Positions 20,615 through 29,147 are shown, numbered from the stretch's first letter. The stretch: 64,000 nt of DNA from Saccharopolyspora phatthalungensis (GCF_014203395.1 NZ_JACHIW010000001.1:2897501-2961500), one strand, 5' to 3'. A program made the numbers and translations. Notes: generated from the sequence alone by a model not told the origin.

Positions 20615-20887
20615 TCAATGCCCGCCTTCCAAGACGCCGAGTTCGGCGACAGCAGTAGCGATGGATTCGTTGAGCCGAAACGTGTTTCGCCATCCCATCG
20701 TGTAGACGGTCGGTGTCCGGCAGTCGATGAGCAGGTCCACGGTGTTGAACTGCGGCCACACGCGCGTCTCGATCCGGGTGCCGTCCACGATCAGCAGCCG
20801 CGTCGGCGACCTGATCGGAACCGTGACGCCACTCGGGACACCAGAAGGCAACGACCGCTTGAACGGATCAGTCAAGACGCCCCTCAC
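20615..20887 (-). CDS. Unknown small protein of the accessory operon (90 aa)
   Basis: The protein has 90 residues from a GTG, or 86 from a TTG at 20875 that is preceded by GAGGGG and overlaps the upstream stop. A clear domain-like segment reads LLIVDGTRIETRVWPQFNTV and continues through YTMGWRNTFRLNESIATAVAELG. It has no membrane segment. It is the last gene of a three-gene leftward unit with overlapping ends. Not recognised. Confidence 0.7.
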   Translation of the reverse strand: MRGVLTDPFKRSLPSGVPSGVTVPIRSPTRLLIVDGTRIETRVWPQFNTVDLLIDCRTPTVYTMGWRNTFRLNESIATAVAELGVLEGGH

Positions 20888-21191
20888 AACGCCACTGGCT
20901 CACCGGGGCCTCAGCCTGCGATGGAGCTGTGATCAGCGATCCAGCAGCGGTGATGCCGGTGAATCCGGCGCACCGCCGTGCTTCGTGCTCGAACTGCCTA
21001 CCCGCGCGGACCAACTGCGTCGCGAACACCGCCGCCCGTGCAGCGGATTCGGGATCTTGCCCGATCGTGATCATCACGCTCGCGGACGGATCGTGAATCG
21101 CGAGCATCGGCGTCCCAGTCGTGTAGATCAAGCACTCCGCACGGGTGCCGTTGTCAGGCTGCACCGTGACAAAGATCGGCACTATTCTCAC
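20868..21191 (-). CDS. Unknown small protein of the accessory operon (107 aa)
   Basis: The 107-residue protein starts at GTG after GGAAAGGGC (MRIVPIFVTVQPDNGTRAEC). The middle has PMLAIHDPSASVMITIGQDP and ESAARAAVFATQLVRAGRQF, an alpha/beta pattern without known catalytic motifs. The start overlaps the stop of the preceding gene (GTGA), which implies coupled translation. Not recognised. Confidence 0.72.
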   Translation of the reverse strand: MRIVPIFVTVQPDNGTRAECLIYTTGTPMLAIHDPSASVMITIGQDPESAARAAVFATQLVRAGRQFEHEARRCAGFTGITAAGSLITAPSQAEAPVSQWRCEGRLD

Positions 21192-21451
21192 GCCCTTTCC
21201 GACCGCTCGTCAGCTGTCAACTCGTCCGTCCTGATCCCCGGCATGCTGCCGAGCGTGCACAGCGCGGCCCTGTCGGCGGGCAGAGAGACCGGAAATGCCT
21301 TGCCGAATCTGATCTCGACTAGGTCAGCGACCGACAGAGCCCGCACTCGAATTGGGAGGTCGGCCGTGACCGGGACATCGACCATTTCGCGCACCGCTCG
21401 CCTACTACGCCGTATACCCGACATGGGAGGTGAAGCGTGAGGAGATGTCAT
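21188..21451 (-). CDS. Unknown small protein of the accessory operon (87 aa)
   Basis: The first gene of the leftward unit. From the ATG giving MTSPHASPPMSGIRR it has 87 residues; a GTG ten codons earlier and a second ATG nine codons later are alternatives. The core is MVDVPVTADLPIRVRALSVA followed by LVEIRFGKAFPVSLPADRAAL. No motif is recognised. It is divergent from the HTH-sensor gene, with the regulator's presumed operator between them. Confidence 0.68.
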   Translation of the reverse strand: MTSPHASPPMSGIRRSRRAVREMVDVPVTADLPIRVRALSVADLVEIRFGKAFPVSLPADRAALCTLGSMPGIRTDELTADERSERA

Positions 21452-21557
21452 CGGGCATCCGTCTGCCTCCTGGTGGTTCACGCCGAGTCTTTCTCAGCTG
21501 GTAACCACGACCTTCGGCGAAATCCGGGGACATGATCACCGCAACGCGGGACCTCTC

Positions 21558-21587
21558 GGGACGTCCTTGCTACGGTCAAGGCGTCCC
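21558..21587. promoter_or_regulatory. Imperfect palindrome upstream of the HTH-sensor gene
   Basis: GGGACGTCCTTG and CAAGGCGTCCC form an inverted repeat with one missing base and a 7-nt centre. It lies 33-62 bp before the regulator start and 100-140 bp before the divergent operon. This is a natural place for an autoregulatory operator. Confidence 0.45.
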
Positions 21588-21619
21588 TGCTGATCCCTCG
21601 TTTCGTCGAAAGGGGCGCG

Positions 21620-22369
21620 ATGCCCAACGAACGTCTCCGAGATTCCCTGCTGCGTATGGGACTTACTCCTGACCAAGTCGCCGAAACCGTGGGCGTTGAC
21701 CGCAAGACCGTCGAGCGCTGGATCACCAAGGGGCGTAACCCGTACCCGAAGTACCGGTACGCAGTTGCGGCGATGGTGCGCGAGAGCGAAAGCTACCTCT
21801 GGCCGGATGCGGTGCCGACCGAGCGCAAGACGGCCGTTGCCGAGTCCGAGCTGGTGCAGATGTACCCGCACCGGAACTCCGTCCCGGTCGACCTGTGGAA
21901 CCGGCTGATCAGGGACGCATCGGCGACCATCGAGATCCTCGTCCACGCTGGCCTTTTCCTCATTGAGCGCCCCACCTTTATCAAGCACCTGATCAAGAAA
22001 GCTGAGAACGGCACGAACGTCCGCCTGCTGTTCGGCGACCCGGACAGCGACGAAGTAGAACTGCGTAGCGAAGAAGAGCAGCTGGGGGAGGGAACACTGG
22101 GCAGTCGTATCCGCAACGCCCTCGCGTTCTACCGACCGACCCGAGGCGTCACCGGGATCGAGCTGCGGCTGCACACGGCTACGCTGTACAACTCAATTTT
22201 CCGGTTCGACGACGAGATGATCGTCAACACGCACATATACGGCTTCCAGGGCGCATACGCCCCGGCCTTGCACCTACGTCAGCTCTCGGCTGGGGGGCTC
22301 TTCGAGATCTACTCTGAGAGCTTCGAGGCGGTCTGGGGCCAGTCCAAGCCTGCTGACCTCTGGGGATAA
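21620..22369 (+). CDS. HTH regulator with C-terminal sensor domain (DUF5919-like)
   Basis: The 249-residue protein has an N-terminal Xre-like helix-turn-helix (LRMGLTPDQVAETVGVDRKT then VERWITKG, residues 10-37). A large domain (about 75-245) shows ATIEILVHAGLFLIE, VRLLFGDPDSDEV and LRLHTATLYNSIFRFDDEMI, a layout that recalls phospholipase D-like folds. It stands immediately before a NUDIX gene and divergent from three unknown genes. I recall this HTH-DUF5919/NUDIX pairing from other actinomycetes. The signal it senses is unknown. Confidence 0.78.
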   Translation: MPNERLRDSLLRMGLTPDQVAETVGVDRKTVERWITKGRNPYPKYRYAVAAMVRESESYLWPDAVPTERKTAVAESELVQMYPHRNSVPVDLWNRLIRDASATIEILVHAGLFLIERPTFIKHLIKKAENGTNVRLLFGDPDSDEVELRSEEEQLGEGTLGSRIRNALAFYRPTRGVTGIELRLHTATLYNSIFRFDDEMIVNTHIYGFQGAYAPALHLRQLSAGGLFEIYSESFEAVWGQSKPADLWG

Positions 22370-22372
22370 GCC

Positions 22373-22843
22373 GTGGCTCGCATCGATTACCTTGACGACC
22401 CGAACGCGCCCGCCGCGAACAGCGTCGCCATCGCCGTCAGTGCGTTCGCGCAAGACGATCAGGGGCGCATCCTGATGATCCGTCGGACGGACAACGATTA
22501 TTACGCAGTCCCGGGAGGTCAGCTCGAACTCGGCGAAACCCTGGCACAGGCAGCGGTCCGGGAGGTAGATGAGGAAACCGGAATCGAAATCGAGGTCACC
22601 GGAGTGATCGGTTTGTACTCCAATCCCCGGCACGTCATCGCCTATGACGACGGCGAGGTCCGCCAAGAGTTCTCCATCTGCTTCCGAGCCAGGCCAATAG
22701 GTGGCGAGCTGCGAACCAGCAGCGAATCCAAGGAAGTCCATTGGGTCGAGCCAGAACTTCTGGCGGGGCTCAACATCCACCCATCGATTCGGCTTCGCCT
22801 TCAGCACGCCCTGGAAAACCGCCCTGAGCCGTTCTACACCTGA
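22373..22843 (+). CDS. NUDIX hydrolase
   Basis: The 156-residue protein starts at GTG three bases after the HTH-sensor stop. The Nudix box reads GGQLELGETLAQAAVREVDE followed by ETGIE (from about residue 48), with all catalytic glutamates. It follows ILMIRRTDNDYYAVP. Substrates of the family are nucleoside diphosphates linked to another group; the specific one is unknown. The pSAM2 immunity factor Pif also carries a Nudix motif, so a link to mobile-element control is conceivable but unproven. Confidence 0.88.
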   Translation: MARIDYLDDPNAPAANSVAIAVSAFAQDDQGRILMIRRTDNDYYAVPGGQLELGETLAQAAVREVDEETGIEIEVTGVIGLYSNPRHVIAYDDGEVRQEFSICFRARPIGGELRTSSESKEVHWVEPELLAGLNIHPSIRLRLQHALENRPEPFYT

Positions 22844-22903
22844 CAGTGCGCACGTTGCCGAACCTGTCCGTCCCTGGGCTGTTCTGTATCGGCAGGGGAC
22901 GAG

Positions 22904-22952
22904 AAAAGGACGCTGACCGGCGGACGGTGTTTCCGCTGGTCAGCGTCCTTTT
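22904..22952. terminator. Bidirectional terminator NUDIX/sodN
   Basis: AAAAGGACGCTGACC and GGTCAGCGTCCTTTT form a perfect 15-bp stem with a 19-nt loop and A/T-rich ends. It serves the convergent NUDIX and sodN genes. Confidence 0.9.
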
Positions 22953-22965
22953 AAAGCGATAGTGC

Positions 22966-23373
22966 TCAGCCCTGTTTGGTTTCCCAGAAGATCTTGTCGA
23001 TCTCGGCGATGTAGTCCAGCAGCTGCTGGCCGGACTTGGTCTCCATGGAGCCCTTCGTGCCCGACGCGCCGGCGGCCTTGGTGGCCTTGTTGATCAGCTC
23101 GTGCAGCTGCGGGTACTTCTCGAAGTGCGGCGGCTTGAAGTAGTCGGTCCACAGCACCCACAGGTGGTGCTTGACCAACTCGGAGCGCTGCTCGGCGATC
23201 ATGATCGCGCGGGTGCGGAACTCCGGATCCTCATTGGCCTGGTACTTCTCCTGGATCGCCTTGATGGACTCAGCCTCGATCCGTGCCTGCGCCGGGTCGT
23301 ACACGCCACACGGAAGGTCGCAGTGCGCGGTCGCCTCGAGGCGGGGGCTGAGGATTCGCGACAAGAGTCGCAT
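22966..23373 (-). CDS. sodN: Nickel superoxide dismutase
   Basis: The 135-residue protein has a short propeptide (MRLLSRILSPRLEATA) ahead of the nickel hook HCDLPCGVYDP. After cleavage the new N-terminal histidine, Cys2 and Cys6 bind nickel. The helical body matches Streptomyces SodN. It disproportionates superoxide in the cytoplasm. It is divergent from the maturation protease gene sodX, 81 nt away. Confidence 0.97.
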   Translation of the reverse strand: MRLLSRILSPRLEATAHCDLPCGVYDPAQARIEAESIKAIQEKYQANEDPEFRTRAIMIAEQRSELVKHHLWVLWTDYFKPPHFEKYPQLHELINKATKAAGASGTKGSMETKSGQQLLDYIAEIDKIFWETKQG

Positions 23374-23454
23374 GATTCCTCCCTGACAACAGTGAGTGCT
23401 CCGACACGCCCGACCCTACTCTTGAAGATCCTCGACGTCCTACCGGAGGTGACT

Positions 23455-23769
23455 GTGAAATCCCTCGGGCGGTGGCCCTGGCGGCGGTTGCTGGTGCGCG
23501 GGCCGTCCATGGCTCCCACCCTGCGGGATCGCGACGTGGTGCTGCTGCGGCTGCGGGCTCTGGCCAGGCCGGGAGACGTCGTGCTGGTCCGCTGGGCCCA
23601 GCGTCCCGGGCAGTTGTCGGTGAAACGCGCGCTGCGCCGCGAGGGCGAAGGCTGGCACGTCGAAGGCGACAACCACTTCGGCTCGACCGACTCACGGGAG
23701 CTCGGTCCGGCAGTGGTCCTGGGCATCATCCGCTGGCGCCTGTGGCCGAAGCCGGGTCGCGTGCGGTGA
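23455..23769 (+). CDS. sodX: SodX, S26-type peptidase for SodN maturation
   Basis: The protein has 104 residues from the GTG after CCGGAGG (MKSLGRWPWRRLLVRG). The signal-peptidase-like box GPSMAPTLRDRDVVLL holds the serine nucleophile, and SVKRALRR supplies the lysine. GDNHFGSTDSRELGPAVVLG is the third box. It removes the SodN propeptide. The sodN-sodX pairing is well established in actinobacteria and cyanobacteria. Confidence 0.93.
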   Translation: MKSLGRWPWRRLLVRGPSMAPTLRDRDVVLLRLRALARPGDVVLVRWAQRPGQLSVKRALRREGEGWHVEGDNHFGSTDSRELGPAVVLGIIRWRLWPKPGRVR

Positions 23770-23773
23770 CCGC

Positions 23774-24382
23774 TCAGCCCCGGTCTCGCAAGCTTTCATA
23801 ATGCGCAAGGCAGGTTTCGTAATCCGGAAGCATGCCCTGTTCGGCGGCTTGCGCCAGGCCGGGGGCGGTTCGGTCCTTTTCGGACAGGATCGGTTCGCCG
23901 TCGAGGTCGGACCAGGGCAACCCCAGGTCCGGGTCGAGCGGGTCGATGCCATGCTCGGCCGCGGGGTTGTAAGGCGTGGAGCAGAGGTAGTTCATCACGG
24001 TGTCGTCGGTGAGCGCGACGAACGCGTGTCCGAGTCCTTCGGCCAGATAGAAGGCGCGGTACTCGGTGGAGTCCAACCGGGCCGCCTCCCAGCGGCCGAA
24101 GGTCGGCGAGCCGACCCGGATGTCGACAACCACGTCCAGCAGCGCGCCCTGCGGGCAGTACACGTACTTGGCTTGCCCCGGTGGCACGTCCGAGAAGTGG
24201 ACGCCCCGGACGACGTTGCGGGCCGAGACGCTGTGGTTGGTCTGCGCGACGCGCAGCGGGTGTCCGGTGGCGTCGACGAACGCCGCTTCCTGGAACGGCG
24301 CCACGAACAGCCCCCGGCGGTCTGGGAAGGACTTCGGGGTGAACTCGTATGCGCCCGTGATCTCGAGTCGGCGTGCCTGCAC
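23774..24382 (-). CDS. dTDP-4-keto-6-deoxyhexose 3,5-epimerase family
   Basis: A 202-residue RmlC-type cupin. NHSVSARNVVRGVHF holds the catalytic histidine, and PPGQAKYVYCPQGALLDVVV and AFYLAEGLGHAFVAL are the family segments. It epimerises C3 and C5 of dTDP-4-keto-6-deoxyglucose on the way to L-rhamnose or other L-sugars. No other deoxysugar gene is nearby, so it may serve cell-wall rhamnose or a secondary-metabolite sugar encoded elsewhere. Confidence 0.92.
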   Translation of the reverse strand: MQARRLEITGAYEFTPKSFPDRRGLFVAPFQEAAFVDATGHPLRVAQTNHSVSARNVVRGVHFSDVPPGQAKYVYCPQGALLDVVVDIRVGSPTFGRWEAARLDSTEYRAFYLAEGLGHAFVALTDDTVMNYLCSTPYNPAAEHGIDPLDPDLGLPWSDLDGEPILSEKDRTAPGLAQAAEQGMLPDYETCLAHYESLRDRG

Positions 24383-24814
24383 AGCCGAAAGCCTAGGAGG
24401 CGGGCTGGAATGCGCTCCGCCGGGGCGGAGTTGCTATCGAGTTGTGCAATGAATCGCCATTTTCAAAACCGGACATACGTATTACGAAAATGGCCACCGA
24501 AATCGGACGTGCGTACTGCTGAGGGCTTGATCCAAAAAGAACGCGCGTACTGCGGAATGTTCTTGACATTTTGTTGAACGCGCTGGTGAGATGTGTGATC
24601 CTGGTCGCTGACATTGATCTCGCGGCCTGGCACACTATGCGAACCGCAGCGTCGCCGAGCCGCTGTCCGACCAGGACGGCCGGTCTCGGTCATTTTCAAG
24701 ACGTTCGCCCGCCCGGTACGCCCGGGCGGACGGCGTCTCACCGGCGGCGAATGCCGCCGATTCACCCGGCCTGGAATGTGCCCGGGCCGCAGGCATGGCT
24801 ACAGGAGGGACGCC
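24383..24814 (+). promoter_or_regulatory. Malic enzyme upstream region with promoter and direct repeats
   Basis: No gene is seen. TTGACA (24563) and TGAGAT (24587), 18 nt apart, form a vegetative-type promoter that would give a leader of about 215 nt before the malic enzyme. Just upstream, ACGTGCGTACTGC (24507) and ACGCGCGTACTGC (24541) are direct repeats 34 bp apart, possible activator or repressor sites. A GC hairpin lies near 24706-24734 in the leader. None of the known riboswitch classes is evident to me. Confidence 0.45.
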
Positions 24815-26017
24815 GTGACCACCGTGAACGGCAGCACCGCAAGCGGAGTCGGTGCGGATTTGACCAACGAGGAGATCTTCGCGGCGCACGAGGGCGGCAA
24901 GCTCGGTGTCCAGGTGACCGCGCCGCTGGATTCCGCGCGGGATCTGTCGATCGCTTACACCCCCGGCGTGGCGCAGGTCAGCCGGGCGATCGCCGGTGAT
25001 CCGGCACTGGCCGACCGCTACACGTGGACTCAACGGCTGGTGGCCGTGGTCAGCGACGGCACCGCGGTCCTCGGCCTGGGCGACATCGGGCCGCGGGCGT
25101 CGTTGCCGGTGATGGAGGGCAAGTCGGCGTTGTTCAAGACCTTCGCCGGGCTTGACTCGATTCCGCTGGTGCTGGACACGGTCGATGTCGATGAGATCGT
25201 GGAGACCCTGGTCCGGCTGCGCCCGTCGTTCGGTGCGGTCAATCTGGAGGACATTTCCGCGCCGCGCTGCTTTGAGCTGGAGCGCCGGGTGATCGAGGCG
25301 CTGGACTGTCCGGTGATGCACGACGACCAGCACGGTACCGCCGTGGTCGTGCTGGCCGCGCTGCGCAACGCCGCCAAGGTCGTGGGCCGGGCGTTCGCCT
25401 CGCTGCGAGTGGTGATCTCCGGCGCCGGCGCGGCCGGGGTGGCGTGCGCGAAGATTCTGCACACCGCCGGTGTCGGGGAGATCATCGTGCTCGACTCACG
25501 CGGGGTGATCCACTCCGGGCGGGACGGCGGCCTGACGTCGATCAAGCGGGAACTGGCCGGATTCACCAACCCGAACGGCGTGACCGGCGGGGCGGCCGAG
25601 GCGCTGCGCGGTGCCGACGTGGTGATCGGGGTGTCGGTCGGGCAGCTCGCCGAGGAGCTGGTGGCGACGATGGCCGAGGACGCCATCGTGTTCGCGCTGT
25701 CCAACCCGGATCCGGAGATCCACCCGGAGGTCGCTCGGCGGCACGCGGCCGTGGTGGCCACCGGGCGTAGTGACTTCCCCAACCAGATCAACAACGTGCT
25801 GGCGTTCCCCGGCATCTTCAAGGGCGCGCTGGCCGCCGGGGCGCGCAAGATCACCGACGGGATGAAGGTCGCGGCGGCCGAGGCGATCGCGGCGGTCGCC
25901 GCCGACGACCTCAGCGCGGACTACATCGTGCCCAGCCCATTGGACCCGCGGGTGGCGATCGAGGTCAGTGAGGCCGTCGCGCGGGCGGCCCGAGTCGACG
26001 GTGTCGCCAACGTGTAA
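24815..26017 (+). CDS. NAD(P)-dependent malic enzyme
   Basis: The protein has 400 residues from the GTG that follows AGGAGGG by five or six bases; the frame is open 67 codons further but without homology. SIAYTPGVAQVSRAI, VLGLGDIGPRASLPVMEGKS with the catalytic lysine, HDDQHGTAVVVLAALRNAAK with metal-binding aspartates, and the Rossmann motif GAGAAGVACAKIL are present. It is the short bacterial type and decarboxylates malate to pyruvate, linking the TCA cycle to pyruvate and NADPH or NADH. Confidence 0.95.
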   Translation: MTTVNGSTASGVGADLTNEEIFAAHEGGKLGVQVTAPLDSARDLSIAYTPGVAQVSRAIAGDPALADRYTWTQRLVAVVSDGTAVLGLGDIGPRASLPVMEGKSALFKTFAGLDSIPLVLDTVDVDEIVETLVRLRPSFGAVNLEDISAPRCFELERRVIEALDCPVMHDDQHGTAVVVLAALRNAAKVVGRAFASLRVVISGAGAAGVACAKILHTAGVGEIIVLDSRGVIHSGRDGGLTSIKRELAGFTNPNGVTGGAAEALRGADVVIGVSVGQLAEELVATMAEDAIVFALSNPDPEIHPEVARRHAAVVATGRSDFPNQINNVLAFPGIFKGALAAGARKITDGMKVAAAEAIAAVAADDLSADYIVPSPLDPRVAIEVSEAVARAARVDGVANV

Positions 26018-26072
26018 GCCGTTGAGGCTGTCGCTGCGGGGCCGGACGGCGGTACGTTCGGACTTGCGGGCG

Positions 26073-26110
26073 CGGGGCCGGGGGAGTCAGCAGCGGCTTC
26101 CCCGGCCCCG
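26073..26110. terminator. Hairpin after malic enzyme
   Basis: CGGGGCCGGGG and CCCCGGCCCCG form a perfect 11-bp GC stem with a 16-nt loop, 56 nt after the stop. The remaining intergenic bases to 26336 hold the promoter and ribosome-binding site of the next gene; no other feature is clear. Confidence 0.65.
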
Positions 26111-26336
26111 TCGTGTGGGCGGCGGCAGCCGAATTCCGTCGGTCGGCGTCATCATGTCGGGCGACGGCTGTCACCTCTCCAGGGAACCGGTCCGGGGCCC
26201 GGCACCATTGCGTTACCGCCGGTGCGTCGACCGGTAAGGTCTGCCGCACGGTTCGCTGTGTTCCAGGTCACTCGCCAGTGGCCTGCCGGGCGTCCGGAGT
26301 CGGCAGCCAGATGGCTGCTACGCAGGAGGGGTGCTG

Positions 26337-29147
26337 TTGACCGAGCGGAGCGAGAGGAACCGGGCGACCTCCGGCGGTCTCGGCCTTGCCAGCGCCCGCG
26401 CCGATGAATTCGCGCTGATCCCGCTGCCCCTCGCGCCAGCCCTGTTGAGCACCGAGGACGGGGTCGTGGTGCGCGCGACCGAGCAGGCCGTGAAGCTGGC
26501 CGGCGAAACCACCCCCGCCGCCCTGATCGGCTGCCGGCTCGCGGACCTGGTGGTGCGCGACGGGGCGGTGTCGCTGCTGCGGGCGCGCGGCGGCCGGATC
26601 CCGGTCCGCCCGCTGAGCTGGCCGCACGCCGACGACGAGCGGTTGCGCGTTACCGTGCTGCTCGATGTGTCGGACCTGACCGAGGCCGTGCCGGAGCAGA
26701 ACAACGTCGGCGACAGCAAGGAACGGCGCTGGTTGATCGAGGCGCAGCGGATCGCCAAGGTCGGCAGCTGGGTGTACTACCCCGAAACCGGCGAGATGTA
26801 TCAAAGCCCGGTGCTCTCGGAGTTCCTCGGCAGCTCGACCACCGACGACGCCACCAACGTCGGCGCGATGATCGCGTTGACCCACCCCGAGGACCGGCAA
26901 CGAGCCGAGCAGTTCTATCGCGATGTGCTCAGAGCTCGCGAGGACGAGCTGCTGGAGGTCGAGCTCCGCGATCTGCCGGGCAGACGGGTCTACCTGTGCA
27001 CCGGGCGTGCCGAGTACAACCGCTCCGGCCGGATCGAACGGGTGCAGGGCACCGTCCAGGACGTGACCGAGCACCGTGCCCTGGAGCGCCAGCTCCGCGA
27101 CGAGCGGCGCAAGCTGCAGGACGCGCAGCGGATCGCCCGGCTCGGCACCTGGGAGTGGGATCCGCGGACCAACGTCATGCGGTTGTCGACGATGCTGCAC
27201 GAAATCATCGGCAAGCCGACCACCGCGCACACCACCTTCGGCAGCTACCTGGAACGGGTGCATCCGGACGACCAGGAGTGGGTCCGGCAGGCGTGGCGGC
27301 CGCTGATCGACCGAAACGAGCCGGTCGAGGTCGAGCACCGCTACGTGCGGCTCGATGGTGCGATGCGGATCCTGCGCCTGCACGGCACCGCGATCCGGGA
27401 CGCGGACGGACAGACAGTCCTGGTCGGCACCGCTCAGGACGTCACCGAGCAGCGTGCCGTGGTGACCCGCATGGAACGTTCCAGTCAGCGGTTTACCGAC
27501 CTGGTCAGCATCACCCCGGTCGGGATTGGCGTGTTCGACGGGGCCGAGCGGCTGGTCGACGCCAACGACGCGCTGTGCGACCTGCTCGGCTACCGGCTGG
27601 AGCAGCTGCGCGGAATGACGGTGCCGGACATCACCCACCCCGACGAGCAGGCGACCGGCCTGCCCGCGCCCGGCGAGCGGTGCGGGATCCGGCGTCGGGT
27701 GCCGCAGCGGGTGCTGGTGCGTTCCGACGGCGAGCCGGTGTACTGCGAGCTGCACACCTCTTCGTCGGTGCAGGACGACGGCACGCAGTTCTGGCTGGTG
27801 GTGTTCCAGGACATCACCGAGCGGCGGCGCGCGGCCGAGGCGCTGCGCTATCAGGCGACGCACGACGACCTGACCGGGCTGCCGAACCGGGCGGCGGTGA
27901 AGGATCTGCTGAGCAATCTGCTCGGACGCGCGGACTCGCACCGCGTCGCGGTGTTGTTCTGCGACATCGACAACTTCAAGCGAGTAAACGATTCGCTGGG
28001 TCACGACGCCGGAGACGAACTGCTGGTGGCGCTGGCGCGGCGGTTGGAAGGCGGCTTGCCGGACGGTTGCACGGCCGCCCGGTTGTCCGGCGACGAGTTC
28101 CTGATCATCTGCCAGGACATCGAGGTGGTCGGCGGGGTTGACTCCCTGGCTACCAGGGTTTCCGGGCTGCTGCGCACCGCGGTTCCGGTGCACGGCCAGC
28201 TGATCCGGGTGTCCGCGTCGATCGGGGCCGCGGTGCCCAACGGAACCGGCGCCGGCGGTGAGGATCTGCTTCGGTTCGCCGATGCGGCGATGTTCGAGGC
28301 GAAGCGGCGCGGCACCGGCAAGGTTTCGCTGGCCAGTCCCGCGCTGATGGCCTCGGCGGACCGGCAGCTGCATTTGGAAGGTCAGCTGCGGGAGGCGTTG
28401 AACAACGACGGCCTGGCACTGCACTACCAGCCGGTGGTGAATTCGGACGGCGTGGTGGTCACCGCCGAAGCGCTGGTGCGCTGGCCGCACCCGGATCGCG
28501 GGATGCTCGCGCCGGACGCCTTCCTGCCAGTCGCGGAGCAGGGCGACCTGTTGCGCGAGCTGGATCGGTGGGTGCTGCGGACTGCTTTACGGGAGGCGGC
28601 GACGTGGCCCGCTCGCAATGGCCGCCCGGTCGGCGTCGCGGTGAACCTGGCGGGGCTGGTGCCCGGCGGCCCGGAGTTCGTCGACGCCGTCGCCGACATC
28701 GTCGCCGAGACCGGCATCGCCTGGGACCGGGTGATCCTGGAGCTGGTGGAGACCGCGCTGGTGGATCTGCCGTCGCGGACCCGGCACGAGATGGGCGAGC
28801 TGGTCGGGCGCGGGGTGCGGTTCGCCGTCGACGACTTCGGCACCGGCTACTCGTCGCTGGCCCGGCTCAAGGACCTGCCCGCGCAGATCATCAAGGTGGA
28901 TCGCCGGTTCGTTGCCGGGGTCGGCGGTGACGCGTCGGATTTCGCCGTGGCTCGGGCGGTTGTGGACATGGCACGCGCGATGGGTCGGCAGTGCGTGGCC
29001 GAAGGCGTGGAGACGGCGACGCAGTTCCACGTGCTCAGCGGTGTCGGGGTGGAGGCATACCAGGGCTGGCTGTTCTCCGGTGCGATTCCGGCCCATGCCT
29101 TCCGGGATCTCGTGGGTCGCGGCCCGCTGGCCATCCCGGGTGCGTAA
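26337..29147 (+). CDS. PAS-GGDEF-EAL cyclic di-GMP enzyme
   Basis: The protein has about 936 residues from a TTG six bases after AGGAGGG; a GTG at 26331 touches the Shine-Dalgarno and is less likely. Several PAS/PAC units (about 120-500, repeated QDVTEHRA, QDVTEQRA, QDITERRR ends) precede a GGDEF domain with ARLSGDEFLII near residue 585. An EAL domain follows, with EALVRW, DDFGTGYSSLARLKDLPAQI and IKVDRRFV. Both catalytic motifs look usable (SGDEF is a tolerated variant), so it could make and degrade c-di-GMP. It has no membrane segment. In actinomycetes c-di-GMP controls development through BldD. Confidence 0.93.
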   Translation: MTERSERNRATSGGLGLASARADEFALIPLPLAPALLSTEDGVVVRATEQAVKLAGETTPAALIGCRLADLVVRDGAVSLLRARGGRIPVRPLSWPHADDERLRVTVLLDVSDLTEAVPEQNNVGDSKERRWLIEAQRIAKVGSWVYYPETGEMYQSPVLSEFLGSSTTDDATNVGAMIALTHPEDRQRAEQFYRDVLRAREDELLEVELRDLPGRRVYLCTGRAEYNRSGRIERVQGTVQDVTEHRALERQLRDERRKLQDAQRIARLGTWEWDPRTNVMRLSTMLHEIIGKPTTAHTTFGSYLERVHPDDQEWVRQAWRPLIDRNEPVEVEHRYVRLDGAMRILRLHGTAIRDADGQTVLVGTAQDVTEQRAVVTRMERSSQRFTDLVSITPVGIGVFDGAERLVDANDALCDLLGYRLEQLRGMTVPDITHPDEQATGLPAPGERCGIRRRVPQRVLVRSDGEPVYCELHTSSSVQDDGTQFWLVVFQDITERRRAAEALRYQATHDDLTGLPNRAAVKDLLSNLLGRADSHRVAVLFCDIDNFKRVNDSLGHDAGDELLVALARRLEGGLPDGCTAARLSGDEFLIICQDIEVVGGVDSLATRVSGLLRTAVPVHGQLIRVSASIGAAVPNGTGAGGEDLLRFADAAMFEAKRRGTGKVSLASPALMASADRQLHLEGQLREALNNDGLALHYQPVVNSDGVVVTAEALVRWPHPDRGMLAPDAFLPVAEQGDLLRELDRWVLRTALREAATWPARNGRPVGVAVNLAGLVPGGPEFVDAVADIVAETGIAWDRVILELVETALVDLPSRTRHEMGELVGRGVRFAVDDFGTGYSSLARLKDLPAQIIKVDRRFVAGVGGDASDFAVARAVVDMARAMGRQCVAEGVETATQFHVLSGVGVEAYQGWLFSGAIPAHAFRDLVGRGPLAIPGA

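Noticed and set aside
20448..22952. Integrative element with tRNA attachment site around the HTH-NUDIX block
   Set aside because: I found no tRNA, integrase, direct att repeat or replication gene, so only a link by resemblance to pSAM2 Pif remains.
23774..24382. Part of a macrolide or spinosyn sugar cluster
   Set aside because: Only one epimerase is present; no other deoxysugar or polyketide gene lies near it. It could supply such a pathway from a distance but this cannot be shown.
24614..24814. N-terminal extension of the malic enzyme by 67 codons
   Set aside because: The extension lacks family similarity, while the GTG at 24815 has a good AGGAGGG and gives the normal length.
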